Below are positions 22,683-34,249 of a stretch of DNA of 64,000 nt, one piece after another. The notes under the pieces are model-generated. The model was not told where the DNA came from and searched no databases. It saw only the letters and a program-made list of their open reading frames with translations. Made by a program: the position numbers and the translations under genes. Every line of letters begins with the position of its first letter. Within the stretch, counting starts at the first letter, position 1. The stretch covers positions 3,422,501-3,486,500 of the forward strand of contig CM072341.1 of assembly GCA_036874045.1 (NCBI GenBank), read 5' to 3'. The DNA comes from Cymodocea nodosa. Its lineage: Eukaryota > Streptophyta > Magnoliopsida > Alismatales > Cymodoceaceae.

Positions 22683-23161
22683 GCTGAAGAAGAAAAAGAA
22701 GAAGAAGAAAGATCTCAAACAGGGAGAAAAGTTTTAAATTCTGCAAATTAGTTTTCTCTGTTTGTAGTTATGAAATTGTTTAGATGATACATGGTATCGA
22801 AATATAATTGCATCTACAATTTCTGAGGAGAATTGAATTGTATATTGTAATTGAAACCTTGAATAAAAATGATTTTATGAAAACAATGTCTCGACTTGTT
22901 TTTGAGTTTTAAAGTTTCAATTATATTTCAGAAAATATTAAAAATACACAATTCACTCCCCTCTTGTGTAGCCATACGATCCTACAATTTCCAACAGAAA
23001 TTTTTCTCATCTTGAATAACTTTTCTTATTTCATGTAGTATTTCATTTGAAAAAGTGTACCTTGAATAGATGTCGTTGACTTCATTCTGCATTTTCTAAA
23101 GTTCCAACTCTCTTTTCTGCACTTTGGTCATTCTACCACGTCCTCTCCCACGTCCTGACAT

Positions 23162-25171
23162 TGTTGATTAATCTTCGCTTTGCACTGTAGACCTTAGTGG
23201 AAGGAAAGATTGTGAAGCTAGGGTTTTACCAAGGGAGAAACATGAAAGGTTGTTAGTAAAACATTCATAACTCTTCGAGTTTATAAATTGATAAACGGAT
23301 TCAATCATTGAAATCATAAATAGAAGATCTATTACCGATAAATAACTCGAGTGCTTGCAATAACTGTATAAGTTTTACAACCAACAATTGCAGAATACTT
23401 AGCGTAACTGTTCATATAAAGAAAATAACTTCAGGCTAAGTGAAAAAGTGAGAAAACTCAAAGACTTATGATAACTGTTCGAGTTTCTCGAAGGAATAGG
23501 TGTGAAAAATCGAAGAGTTAAACATAACTGTTTGAGTTTCAACTGAGACATTATAAAGCAGTGAAATTCAACACGTGCACAATTTGAACTTAAGGTGTTC
23601 AGAAAGTTTCGAAGACTTATAAACCTAACTATCCGATGCTCAGGTGCATTTCAGAGAGTTACAGATAACCTTCTGAAAGATAACTTAAGTCAATCGTCTA
23701 GATCACGACACGTGTACTTAAGCAGTTTTATAATAAAGAGATGTTTTGGACAGTTAAAAATCTAACTTTATGATACCTAGACACATTTCGGAGAGTTACA
23801 GATAACTTACCGAAATTCCACTTAAGTCATGCATTATGATTTCGACATGTGTACTTCAGGAAATAATAAAATAGTCTATTGAATGTTTTAAAACACAACT
23901 GTCCGATACTTGTAATATAACTTGCCGAAACAATAGAAAATTCGGATACTTAAGAATTAAAATACTTGTAAGTCACCAATAGTTTAGAAATGTACTTAAT
24001 TAAAGCGTATTTCCTGAAATTATGCAGATTCTTTCATGAAAACATATAATAGTTCATAAGATATGAATTATTATACGAGAAATTGCTCCCCCTACATAAA
24101 TGTAGTGTAAAGAATCTATGACGTATTTAATCTAGGTTGCCAAGCCCTTAGTAGATTTGACTTTAAAAGGTCAAATAGGTTACTTAAAGAGGATGCTAAG
24201 CCTTAAATAGATTTGAGTCTCTCCCTTTTTTTTTTTTAATTTGAATGAAATACAGAAATAAGTAGTAGAGTTAACAATTTAGACTTTCTAGCTTTTATCT
24301 TATTCAGTTTACAAAAGATAATTAATAGAGATATACCTTCAAAAACTTAAAAGAATTCAATAATGAGTACACAACTTAAGACAATAAATATCATACATTA
24401 TGTGTAAAGAGTAGATGATAACAAAAAAAGTAACAAGGATTATATGCACAGATTATGGTAGGATTGTTATAACACCTTGAAAGATAAATTAAGCTTGAGT
24501 ACGTTGCCTCCCTTTTTTTTTTTTTTATATACATATATATATTTTATGTATTACCTCCTACAATATCATCTTTTTACTTGATCACAATCCCTTGCTTAGG
24601 GGAAAGATAACCAGTTACTTAATGATAAGTGAGAACAGGTAAATTTTTTTATTTTAAATATAATCTGAATTACTTGCAAAATGAGTTTTTAGTCAACACA
24701 TCCCAAACTAGTTGGTTTAAGTGACTACGGTTTAAGATCCCCCAACGGACTTAATTACTCAAGTAATTATAGACAAAAAATAAACAAAAATAAAATAAGA
24801 CAGTAAATTAAATTAGAGTCAACTACAAAACTTAATTTTTCTAACAGAATGTTAATAACTTTCCTTTAATAAAAAGTACATACTTTCTATGTATTTTCCT
24901 GTTAAAATCTCTATAATAGCATATATATAAGTAACAAAAATATAGTTGACACTCACATTGAATCAATTTAACTTTTCCATAAGTAATCTTTTCTAAATTT
25001 TTCTTAAATAAATTGATTTCAATAAAAATCAGAATTTCATAAATTCTTAACTACTAGAAAACTGTAATTCGAAAATAGATATTTTGGTTTGTTTTATTTT
25101 TTTTAATAATAATAAAGACATTAAATTCTAAAACTACCTTATAACAAACCAAAATACAATGAACATGACCA
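23162..25171. other. Copia X spacer between pol and ORF3
   Basis: Two kilobases without a recognisable gene. On the minus strand it lies between RNase H and ORF3. It contains palindromic TAACTATCCGATGCTC and ACTTAAGTC / ACACGTGTAC motifs (23,570-23,980), a polypurine-like GTAGGGGGAGC on the minus strand near 24,085, and poly-T runs at 24,221 and 24,513. It may hold the promoter or leader of a separate ORF3 transcript, but nothing proves this. Confidence 0.5.
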
Positions 25172-26640
25172 TTAAATATCAGATAACCTACAGATACCAA
25201 GTTCTAATTGTAATTTTGAGAATGTATTTTCATCTAAGGGTTTTGTAAATAGATCTGCTAATTGTTTTATGGTAGGAACAAAATTTAATACTATTTTTCC
25301 TTTTATAACATTATCCCTTAGAAAATGATGTCGAACTTCTATATGGTTTGCTCGTGAATGTAAGACAGGATTTTTAGATAAACTTATTGCAGAATTACTA
25401 TCACAGAAAATCTTAGTTGGTTCATAGTCTAAATTAAAATCTTTTAAGGTTTGTTTGATCACAGGATTTGAGCACAGCAAAGTGCAGCAGCTATATATTC
25501 AGCTTTAGTTGTAGATAATGCTACACAATTTTGCTTTTTGCTAAACCTTGACACTAAAGAATTACCTAACAATTGACAAGTGCCACTAGTGTTTTTTCTT
25601 TTAGACTTACATCCTGCGAAATCAGCATCACTATAACCTACTAAGTTTAAAGAACCGTGTTTAAAGTAAAATAGTCCAAAATTGATGGTTCCTAATAGAT
25701 ATTTAAAAATTCGTTTAACAGCAAGTAGGTGTGATTCCTTAGGATTTGATTGATATCTAGCACAAGTACACACACTAAACATAATATCTGGTCGGCTAGC
25801 TGTTAAATAGAGTAATGAACCAATCATACTTCTATATTGTTTTACATCTACAATTTTTCTAGAGTCATCTTTATCCAACTTGGTGATAGTACTCATTGGT
25901 GTATTCTTTGTTTTAGTGTTGTCTAAACCAAACCTCTTTAATAAATCTTGAGTATATTTTTCTTGTGAAATAAAAGTACCCTGATCTAATTGCTTAATTT
26001 GTAAGCCTAGGAAGAATGACAGTTCACCCATCATACTCATTTCAAATTGATTAGTCATGTCTTTCGAAAAGGACTCAACTAATTTATCATTTGTTGCTCC
26101 AAATATGATGTCATCTATATAGATTTGAACTACTAATATATCTTTTTCGATCTTCTTGATAAAAAGAGTGTGATCTGCCTTTCCCATAGAATACCCTTTT
26201 TCCATAAGAAATTTAGATAATCTTTCATACCAAGACCTAGGAGCTTGTTTAAGGCCATATAGTGCCTTCTTAAGCTTGTAAACATACTCAGGATGTTTTG
26301 AATCTTCAAAACTTGGAGGTTGTTTTACATACACTTCTTCTTTTGTATATCCATTTAAAAAAGTAGTCTTAACATCCATTTGATATAATTTGAAATCTAT
26401 ATATCAAGCATAAGCTAACAAAATTCGTATTGATTCTAGTCTAGCAACAGGAGCAAATGTTTCATCATAGAGAATTCCTTCCTCTTGCTTGTAACCTTGA
26501 GCAACTAATCTAGCTTTATTTTTAACTATATGTCCATCTTGATCTACTTTGTTTCTAAATACCCACATTATTCCTATTATGGACTGATTTTCAGGTGGTG
26601 GAACTAGATCTCATACCTCATTTCTTATAAATTGATTTAG
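25172..26640 (-). pseudogene. pol: Copia X reverse transcriptase and RNase H
   Basis: Converts element RNA to DNA. The 306-codon frame at 25,459-26,379 opens with '[18 protein letters not shown]', has '[14 protein letters not shown]' at residues 38-51 and the catalytic 'YIDDIIFG' at 87-94 (the copia YVDD box), then '[12 protein letters not shown]', and RNase H motifs '[19 protein letters not shown]' and '[10 protein letters not shown]'. The last part (25,172-25,480) continues RNase H: 'KIFCDSNSAISLSKNP' and 'HIEVRHHFLRDNV'. The sequence is clear copia with Sirevirus-type wording. It is broken, with a few breaks. Confidence 0.9.
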
Positions 26641-27422
26641 CTCATCTTGCATAGCTAAATACCAAAATTCATCTTCTAAGGCATCTTCAATTTTCTTAGG
26701 TTCTAGTAAAGAAACAAATGAATAAGCACCACAAATGTTGACTACTGATGACCTAGTCCTAACTCCTTGATTAGGATCGCCTATTATCTGATCAATAGGA
26801 TGAGATGAAGCATAACACCAATTTCTATGTTGTTCCACATTTTCTATAGGTATGACATTATTTTCTTCTAAATTTTCATCATTCAAACTTAGATTTCTTA
26901 TTCTGTCAGATAATCTATCAATTTCTCTATCAACATCATTTGGTACTATTTCTAGGAGAATTTCTGAATCAAAGTTTTCAACATGTCTTAAATCTAAATG
27001 AGAATTTTCATGAAATTTCACATGCAGGGTTTCCTCAATGGTTTTTGTTGATTTATTATAAACTCTATATGCTTTACTTCTAATGGAATAACCAACAAAA
27101 ATCCCTTCATCTGATTTGGCTTTAAATTTGTCTCTTCGTTCCTTAGTATTTAAAATAAAACACTTACAGCCAAAGGGTTTTAAATAACTTATTTTGGGAA
27201 CCCTGTTATACCATATCTCATAAGGAGTTTTATCTAAAATTGGTCTTAGATGTACTCTATTTATAACATAGCATGCTGTATGAACTGCTTCTGCCTAAAG
27301 AAAAAGGGGTAACTTATTCTCATTTAACATGGTTCTGGACATTTCCTGAAGTGATTTGTTTTTACGTTCTACTATCCCATTTTGTGAAGGAGCTCTTGGA
27401 AATGAGTACTTATGATCTATGC
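26641..27422 (-). pseudogene. pol: Copia X integrase C-terminus and RT linker
   Basis: Links the integrase core to RT. It includes 'VRTRSSVVNICGAYSFVSLL' followed by 'EPKKIEDALEDEFWYLAMQ', the usual entry into the copia RT, and an acidic, Asn-rich hinge before it. Read further upstream it has integrase C-terminal wording such as CFILNTKERRDKFKAKSDE. It is broken in several places. Confidence 0.7.
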
Positions 27423-28079
27423 CTAATTGTTCACAAAGGTGTCCATTTGATCATTATCAAATTCTGTACCATGATCACTCCTAAGTTTTTGAATTTTAAC
27501 ATTTTGCTCATTCTGAACTTTATTACAAAATATCTTAAATATTTCAAAAACTTCAGTTTTATTAGCTAGAAAATAGACCCAAGTAAATCTAGAATAGTCA
27601 TCAACTAGTACAAAAGCATAATGTTTACCTCCTAAACTGGTTGTTCTAGTAGGTCCAAATAAATCCATATGCACTAGTTCTAATACTCTTTTGCTTGTTA
27701 TTTCATTTAAGCTTTTAAAGGATGTTTTATGTAATTTACCTAGTTGACACGCATCACACATAAACTCTTTCAAGTACTTAATACTAGGTAAACCTCTAAC
27801 TAGATTCTTTTTAGACAGCTTTTGTAATAATTTTAAGTTTGAGTCTCCTAGCCTTCTATGCCATAAAATGACTTCATCTGATTTTGCAATTAAGTAAGCA
27901 TTGTCTTTAATAATATCAGAAGTCAAATTTAGAATACAAACAGATCCTTTCTTGTATGCAATGAATAAAATTTCGTTTGTAGACATGTCCATAATTTTAT
28001 AGGAATCTTTTTCAAAAATTACTCTGTAAATCTTCATTAAAATAGGACCACTTAATAAATTAAAACCTAAGTTTTCCAC
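27423..28079 (-). pseudogene. pol: Copia X integrase core
   Basis: Joins element DNA into the host chromosome. The 218-codon frame has the zinc-binding H..H..C..C (WHRRLGDSNLKLLQ, then CDACQLGK), the first catalytic Asp in 'ELVHMDLFGPTRT', the usual 'YAFVLVDDYSRFTWVYFL' and the second Asp in 'LRSDHGTEF'. The end of the catalytic domain lies downstream in the adjoining remnant. Typical copia integrase, placed before RT as expected for Ty1/copia. Confidence 0.88.
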
Positions 28080-28597
28080 TAATAATACATCATTTATAAA
28101 ACATTTCTCAGTTACCTGAACCTTGCCAGACCCAAGGATATTTGTTTTGCTTTTATTTCCAAAGGTAACTTGTCTGTTCTTGGTCTTTGTTATTTTTGTA
28201 AGTAATCATATATCTCCAATCATGTGGTTGGATGCTCCACTGCCCATTATTCATTTTGATTTGTGTACCTACAAAACAGTCAAAAAGAGATTTTATCTCT
28301 TGAAACCCATTTTTGAGCGGGTCCAAGAATTTTAGAGAGAGTCATATCAAAATAATCCATATTTTTAGACTTCAACTTATCTATTTTCTGATAATTATTT
28401 TTGCATTTCTTTCTCTTAGTGTTATAATCATTAGAACATTTATCTCTATGTAAACTAGAGTTGAAATTTTCATTTCTAACATTATTTGATTTCCAATATC
28501 CGATATTCTTTAAATATGAAGAAAATTGATCAAGAATATTAAAATTCTCAAATGTCTTAGCTTGATTCTTCTGAAGATTTCTTTTGAAATTTTTGCA
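28080..28597 (-). pseudogene. Copia X protease region
   Basis: Degenerate sequence between the coiled-coil gag region and integrase, where the aspartic protease belongs. Pieces of a protease-like chain are readable on the minus strand ('ITYKNNKDQEQTSYLW' and similar), but no clean DSGA-type motif is seen by eye. The call rests mostly on position. Confidence 0.45.
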
Positions 28598-29236
28598 TCA
28601 TGTGCTATCATTTATATGCTGCATTTCATCAACTAGCACATATTTTTCTTCCTTTTTGATTACACATGGAATAGTTTTTCTCTTACTATTCTTAGTACTG
28701 GAAATAAATACATTATTTTTAGTAGTACCATCATGCAATATATAATTTTTAAAAGATGCATCGTGTAAACCAATACCATGTTTTTCTACATTTGATATTT
28801 TACTACTGAGTTCATTTGTTAAAGTTTGACTATTATTCCATTTACTTAATATAACCTTTTGATCGCAGACTTTAATCTTTAACACATCAATTTCTGAATT
28901 TAAATCAGTAATAGTCAGTTCCTGTTTTTCAATTTCACAAATCATTTTCTTCTTATCAGCAATTAAATTTTCACAATTAGCATGCAATTTTCTTTCTATA
29001 GCAGTGAAGTTTAAAATTTCCTATGCATGCCTTTGATTTTCTTCTTTAAATTTATTCAACGTAGAGTTCAGAAAATCAATTTTATTTTCAGATTCATCTA
29101 GCATTTTCCTAGTGTCATTTCTTTCTATTTTGACTTTCTTATATTTTCTGGCCAGTCTATTGTATTCAACAAGTAATCTATCACAACTATCAAAATTAGC
29201 ATTTTGATCAGAGGATACCTCACTGGATTTTACCAT
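28598..29236 (-). pseudogene. gag: Copia X gag coiled-coil region
   Basis: Two adjoining frames rich in Glu, Lys, Asn and Leu with heptad-like spacing ('LLVEYNRLARKYKKVKIERN', 'CEIEKQELTITDLNSEIDVL'). Sirevirus gag proteins are known for a coiled-coil part after the zinc knuckle, which fits the order here. Similar sequence is at 11,150-11,460 in the copia-Y remnant. Confidence 0.65.
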
Positions 29237-29329
29237 AAAGCATACATTTGCCAGATTTTCTTCTGAATCTGATGATGATGAGGATTCATTGTTTGATGTT
29301 GAACCCTTTGTTTCTTCACTTTGTGAAGC

Positions 29330-29635
29330 TTAAGAGTCATCCCATGTCACTTTAAGCGCCATTCTCTTTCTGAATTTCTTATTCCTGAAATTCCTCCTCG
29401 AATTCTTCTTATCTTTGTTGAGAGGACAATTAGTTTGAAAGTGACCCGGCCTGTTGCACTTGTAGCATATACTTTTGTCTTTCATGAATGACTTCTTCTC
29501 CATATCTCTAGATGTCTTTGCTGACCTGAAGCTCCTACGTTTCTTCAATAGATTTCTAAATTTTCTGGTCAACAACAATAAATCATTGTTAGAATCACTA
29601 GTGACTTCTGAGACTTTATCAGCCTCAAAAGCCAA
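29330..29635 (-). pseudogene. gag: Copia X gag zinc knuckle
   Basis: Nucleocapsid part of gag, which binds the element's RNA. The frame includes a clean CX2CX4HX4C knuckle, 'CYKCNRPGHFQTNC', followed by a basic tail rich in Lys and Arg. It precedes the coiled coil and follows the capsid part in the element's order. Confidence 0.85.
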
Positions 29636-30126
29636 ATCTCTTCTAGGATTTTTCCCTTTTGGATCTAAATGTTGTACTTCATAGGCTGTAGATTTCCTAC
29701 GAGATCATCAAGAGTATATGTATTTAAGTCTTTGGACTCTTTAATAGATGTTGTCTTTTGAGCCTAAATTTAAGCTAAAGATCTAAGGATCTTTCTTACC
29801 AAGTCTTTTTCCTCAAATTTTTTGCCTAAAGATTTTAATGAATTTACAATCTCAAGAAAACGGGAAAACATGTCAGAGATACATTCATTTTCATGCATTT
29901 TAAAAAGCTCATATTTATGTACTAACATATTGATCTTAGACTCCTTGACCTGATTAGTACATTCGTTGGTAAACTTCTAATGCATGCCATATCTCATATG
30001 CAGTTTGATATGTAGAAACTTTATTAAATTGATCATGAGATAAAGCACAAAACAAGATGTTTAAACCTTTAGCATTCAATGTCATTAGCTCCTTTTCATC
30101 AAAAGTCCAAGTATCATATGGAGTCG
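29636..30126 (-). pseudogene. gag: Copia X gag capsid part, interrupted by gypsy B
   Basis: The minus strand reads 'TPYDTWTFDEKELMTLNAKG' and 'LNILFCALSHDQFNKVST' then 'AYEIWHALEV', the standard copia gag (UBN2-type) capsid domain. Gypsy B is inserted immediately upstream; the N-terminal piece lies on the other side at 45,687-45,852. Broken elsewhere too. Confidence 0.85.
30122..30126. repeat. Target-site duplication AGTCG, left copy (gypsy B)
   Basis: AGTCG just before the 5' LTR of gypsy B. The partner AGTCG is at 45,682-45,686. Five bases is the expected length for Ty3/gypsy integration. Confidence 0.9.
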
Positions 30127-32182
30127 TGTTTAGAATGAAAAAGTACATATTATTAATGGTTAAATGATGGTTAATTGCATAATATTTAGCTTATCATATG
30201 AGAATTAAGCCATTATGTTATAATTGCACTGTTATATGCTTTAATTAAAGAATCTGCTTAAATTGGGGGAATTAATATCAATTTAGTACATTTCTGAACT
30301 ATCGGTAAGTTGCAGGCTGTGAAATTCTTAAGTATCCGAATTTTCTGATATTTCAGATAGTTATGTTTAACATACCGAACATGTATCAGATAGTTATGTT
30401 TAAACTGTCGAACAGTTATGTTTTAAAAGAATATTTTATTATTTCCTGAAGTACATGTGTCGAAACCATAATGCATGACTTAAGTGAACTTTCGGTGAGT
30501 TATCTATAACTATCCGAAATTGCAGCTGGGCATCGGACAGTTATATGTGTAACTCTTTGAAATCTCTTTTTATTTATAAAATAGCTGTTGACACGTGTCA
30601 TGTTCTGGGAAAGTGACTTAAGTAGATTTTCGGTGAGTTATTTGTAACTATCCGAAATGCATCTAAGCATCAGATAGTTAAGTTTATAAGTATCTGAAAT
30701 GCATCTGAGCATCGGATAGTTAAATTTATGCACGTGTTTTATAGTTAAAACAACGAAGAAAGTCCGCTGAGTTATCTGTAACTCCACAGACTATTTATTT
30801 TCTAATATGCCATTGTAGCGGTTGCAGGAACAAACAGTTGGAAGAAAAAAACCACGATCGCACGTATCATGCAGGAATTCACTCGTTGAAGGGAGAAGAA
30901 ATCATCGTCGTTGATATGAATGAAGGAAATCCAACCGACCATTCAAGTAGAATCGGTTACCATTGAAGAAATATAAAAGAAAAGAAGAAAAAGAAGTAAA
31001 GTATGTGTGATCGATGGGTGGCCAGTCTGTACAAAGGAGGAGCACCGAGCTTTCTGTAGACAGTGTTGGCAATTCTCTGAAGTACCACACCAACCATCAT
31101 TACCACCACCATAACCACCATAATCACCAACCATCGGAGGTCTGTGAGAATACTTTCTTGATGTCGGGTCGATTCCAAGCCAAACACGGTGCCTAACACC
31201 CACTATGAGGAGTGATCGCGTCGCGGGAAGGGAAGCCATTTTCACCAAGTGCCGACTCATTTCAAGAGATTGTAAAGCTTTTAGCCTTGGCTTCGGGTTG
31301 ATGCTTATATGTTGAAGAGGAGATCATCTTACAATTCTGGACTCGTGATTCTATAGGGAGAGGAGATAGAATTGTAAGTGGTTTAATTTTCAGTGGTGTA
31401 ATCGTGTCGTATGTAGTGATAGAAGTATTTACTATCGATTGAGATTACTTTACATTTCACATTTCACTCAATTTCATGTTCATATTAAAACAAAAATACC
31501 AAAAACAATTTATCTATGTTTGTATGTTGTATTTGAGTGTTGTATTGTTTGTGTTGTATCGTGATTAATGTTATCTTTATCAGTGTTGTGATTGTTTTAT
31601 GTTAGTTTTAGTTTTACAGTTTACTGAAATTGGTTCAATCAAAAGCCTTAAAAATTTTAATGGTTACTGTTTGAATTATCTAAATGTTAGTTTGCTTAAT
31701 GATAAATCCAATGTTACTAACATTAAAGAGCTTAATTGATGTTATTTACAATTTGTGGAATCGCCCAATGGTTGGCCAAAATCCTCTGTAAATAGCAGTA
31801 TTTGAAAAGAAAAGACATGCTCGTGGAGTTAACTTAAGTCCACGAGGTTAGTCCGTTGAGTTAGTTATAACTCAACAAACTTTGTCCGTTGAGTTAATTG
31901 TAATTCAACGGAGAGCTTATTGAATATATAAATTTGATTGTTAACAAACGGACAGTTCTAAATTCTTAAGCAATTCCCTATGGGATCGACCTGTACTTGC
32001 ACACTAATACAATAGACACTGTGCACTTGCAGTTAAAGTAGAAATTGGAATTAATATCTAAATTGTATTAAATGTTGTTTGTTTACTTCTAAAAAAGAAA
32101 AGGCATAAAGATAAATTAACTAAGTAAAAATAGAAGTAACAAATCCAAGTTTTTCTAGTGTCATGCTGAGAAAATCCAAACA
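30127..32182 (+). repeat. Gypsy B 5' LTR (LTR-Z)
   Basis: 2,056 bp, TGTTTAG...CAAACA. It holds paired TAACTATCCGAA / TCGGATAGTTA motifs (30,500-30,725), a 12-bp palindrome TGACACGTGTCA at 30,589-30,600, and a GAGTTA/TAACTC palindrome block at 31,820-31,912. It is shorter than the 3' LTR because one block between two near-identical palindromes is represented once here and twice there. Confidence 0.92.
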
Positions 32183-32189
32183 AGTTTTA

Positions 32190-32207
32190 TGGTGTCGTTG
32201 TCGGGGA
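32190..32207 (+). promoter_or_regulatory. Primer-binding site of gypsy B (tRNA-Asp type)
   Basis: TGGTGTCGTTGTCGGGGA, seven bases after the LTR. It matches, apart from two positions, TGGCGCCGTTGCCGGGGA, the complement of the plant tRNA-Asp 3' end used by Athila-like elements. Minus-strand DNA synthesis starts here. Confidence 0.88.
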
Positions 32208-32267
32208 ATTGAATTGAATTAATATAAGCAACTGTTAGAGCTGTTTTGTTTTAATAGCTAGAGTTGT

Positions 32268-32531
32268 GTGTTTTCTTTTGTAATTGAGAATATGGCATAT
32301 GCTTATGCTCAAAGATTTTTGAAACCTGTAGTTAACATATGTGAATTCTGCAATTCTGAAGGACACGACATTTCTGATTGTTTGAAACTGAGATGTTTGC
32401 AGATGGTTAGATCCCATGAACAACAAATGAATTATCCTCAGTATAATAGAGCCGAGTATGAGAATCCTATTGTTTACCCAACTGATGGTCAGTATAGTAT
32501 GTGTAATATGTTGAGAGACATTGAAGTTTGA
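32268..32531 (+). CDS. Gypsy B leader ORF with CCHC zinc knuckle
   Basis: A small 87-codon frame 60 bp after the primer site. It contains 'CEFCNSEGHDISDC', a CX2CX4HX4C zinc knuckle of the nucleocapsid type, at residues 22-35. The rest shows no further domain. In ordinary Athila elements a capsid domain precedes such a knuckle; here no room exists for it between the primer site and this ORF. The knuckle has therefore been separated from the capsid gag, which in A and C lies near the 3' end. Copy C keeps only the part after this ORF (61,620-61,860). Confidence 0.65.
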   Translation: MFSFVIENMAYAYAQRFLKPVVNICEFCNSEGHDISDCLKLRCLQMVRSHEQQMNYPQYNRAEYENPIVYPTDGQYSMCNMLRDIEV

Positions 32532-33283
32532 GATAGGTATGACAGACTGGAGCGTAGTATAGAGCAAAACCTAGACAAACTAGAATACTTTATTTGTCAG
32601 CAACAAGAAGTCAACCAATTAAATTATAAGGAAGCATATTTAGAACCTAAAAAGGATATAATTTACGAAACTGAAAAAACCATAATGAAAATTGATCAAA
32701 AATTGAATGCAATGAGATTAGATGATCTAGGAAGAAAATTAAAAGCATTGGGCGAATATACAATGAAAATACAAGTTATGCAACAGGACAATGAAAATTA
32801 TAATGTTATAAACCTTCATAATTTGCAAAATATACAGCAAACAGAAATACTAATGTAAGAGAATTTAAAGAATGCACTTTAAAACTAAAAACAATTGAAG
32901 ATCATAATCACGAAAATGATATACAGAAACATCATGAAAGTAACGAAAATTTGGAAGATGTATGTGTAACATTAAGATCTGGAACTGATATACCACCAAG
33001 AACTCAGAATGAAAATGATATGAAGGTGGATAAGAGTAAAAATCAAAATGATAATGAAAATGTAATAGTTGAAAATCTAGAAATCACTGAAGAACAATCT
33101 GAATCTGCGATTGAAGCTAAAAATGATCAAACAAATCAACTGAAAGAAAAAGAGTCTTTGAAATCAAAATCTTTAGCACCCTATCCTGAAAGATTACAAC
33201 AAACAATACCTGAAAGACAAGAGAAAATCAGAGAAATTTTTGAAAAAGTACAAGTTAAAATTCCTTTGTTAGATCTATTGTAG
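32532..33283 (+). pseudogene. pol: Gypsy B linker before protease
   Basis: Charged, low-complexity sequence rich in Lys, Glu and Asn. The clear frame at 32,951-33,283 includes 'VCVTLRSGTDIPPRTQNEND' and 'SLAPYPERLQQTIPERQEKI'. In Athila elements 'TLRSG' and 'PYPERL' motifs come just before the protease, which fits. Matches 61,147-61,860 of copy C. Broken in a few places. Confidence 0.75.
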
Positions 33284-33286
33284 AAA

Positions 33287-34249
33287 ATGCCACCTTATGC
33301 TAAATTTCTTAAGGATTGGTGTACTAAGAAAAGAGAGCAAAAAGTTCTTAGAAATGTCTTTTTAGCTGAGCAAAGTAGTTCCTTATTTCTGCCACAAATT
33401 CCAAAAAAGTTATCTAATCCTAGAATCCTTGTTATATCATGTACCATAGGAAATACCTTTCTAGAAAGAACCTTAATAGACTTAGGTGCAGGTATAAATG
33501 TTATGTCAAGTGATATATTTGCATCCTTAGGATTAGAAGGCTTAACTCGTACTAGTACGGTTATTCAATTAGCTGATAGAAGTATAAGATACCCTAGAGG
33601 AAAAATAGAGGATGTTTTAATTAAAATAAAATTTTTTATATATCCTATTGATATTGTAATTTTGGATTCCCAACAAATTAAACATAAAAATAGTGATACA
33701 TCTTTAATTTTGGGAAGGCCATTTTTAGCAACATCAGTGGCTATTATAAATTGTAAGACTAGAGTAATGAAGTTAGCATATGGTATTAAGGATACTCAAT
33801 TAGATATTTTCAAACCAGAAAGGTTTGAGGAGTTAGAAATGTCCTTACATACCATAGACTTTTTAGAGGATGAAGGAGATATGTTAGATGATGTGATTCA
33901 AGAAGAATTAAATAGGCAAATCAATTCTGAAACTTTAGAGGAAAGTGAAAGTATAAACATAGAAGGAGATCTAGAAGAAATTAATTTAGAAAATGATGAT
34001 GTTCAATTAGGAGCTCTAGCTTCTGATGGGCAACATTTAGAATTAAAACTTTTACCTCCTGAATTAACCTATATATTTCTGGAAGATAAACGAACTTGTC
34101 TAATCATTATTGCTTCAGATTTAAAAGAGGATCAAATTGCTAAATTAAAAGATGTAGTAAAAAGTTATAAAGAAGCAATAAGATGGACTATGACTGATAT
34201 AAAAGGGTTAAGTTCAACTTTATGCTGTCACCACATATATTTAGAATAG
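33287..34249 (+). pseudogene. pol: Gypsy B aspartic protease and RT entry
   Basis: Cuts the polyprotein. The 320-codon frame carries the Athila-type core 'TLIDLGAGINVMSS' at residues 61-74, with the catalytic Asp in DLGA, and 'SLILGRPFLATS' (the second protease motif) further on. After an acidic hinge rich in Glu and Asn it runs into the entry of RT ('IIASDLKEDQIAKLKDVVKS', 'AIRWTMTDIKGLS'). Matches 60,250-61,143 of copy C. Confidence 0.9.

Larger units (their letters stand above)
21159..22986 (+). repeat. Solo LTR-Y inside copia X ORF3
   Basis: A complete 1,828-bp LTR-Y: starts TGTTGAGTATTTTTGTTTTG and ends ACGATCCTACA, with no internal sequence attached. The flanks ATTTT (21,154-21,158) and ATTTC (22,987-22,991) fit a 5-bp target duplication with one later change. 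It is the reference copy for family Y here. It carries a TATA box, an expanded 65-bp tandem repeat, a run of AACTCGTTAAGTTAG motifs and CACGTG boxes. A solo LTR usually arises by recombination between the two LTRs of a full element. Confidence 0.9.
19117..23161 (-). pseudogene. Copia X third ORF (ORF3), split by solo LTR-Y
   Basis: An extra gene after pol, in the position of the env-like ORF of Sireviruses. It starts at ATG 23,161 with an Arg/Gly run (MSGRGRGRGRMTKVQKRE), continues with 'SVQSITYYGKKWGPMIENAN', an acidic Asp/Ile/Thr-rich middle (19,753-20,424) and a globular C-terminal domain (19,117-19,668: 'IRELFEFQGLL', 'LTPDLLHQVLGLKN', 'LYATYALINHIQVNWYDIF', 'LFYGDIILRIV'). That last domain matches the gypsy ORF3 (56,023-56,901) and resembles the plant transposon-associated domain of Athila ORFs (Pfam PF20167 type, from memory). 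No signal peptide or clear membrane segment was seen, so an envelope role is not supported. It is broken, with several breaks, and split by the LTR-Y at 21,159-22,986. Confidence 0.7.

Noticed and set aside
31014-31196. ORF with a His-rich HHYHHHNHHNH run in LTR-Z
   Set aside because: It comes from a CAC/CAT simple repeat on the strand opposite the shared antisense ORF and is not kept open in the other LTR-Z copies.
31372-31396. GTAAGT...TTTTCAG in LTR-Z resembling a tiny intron
   Set aside because: About 25 bp is too short for any spliceosomal intron in plants.
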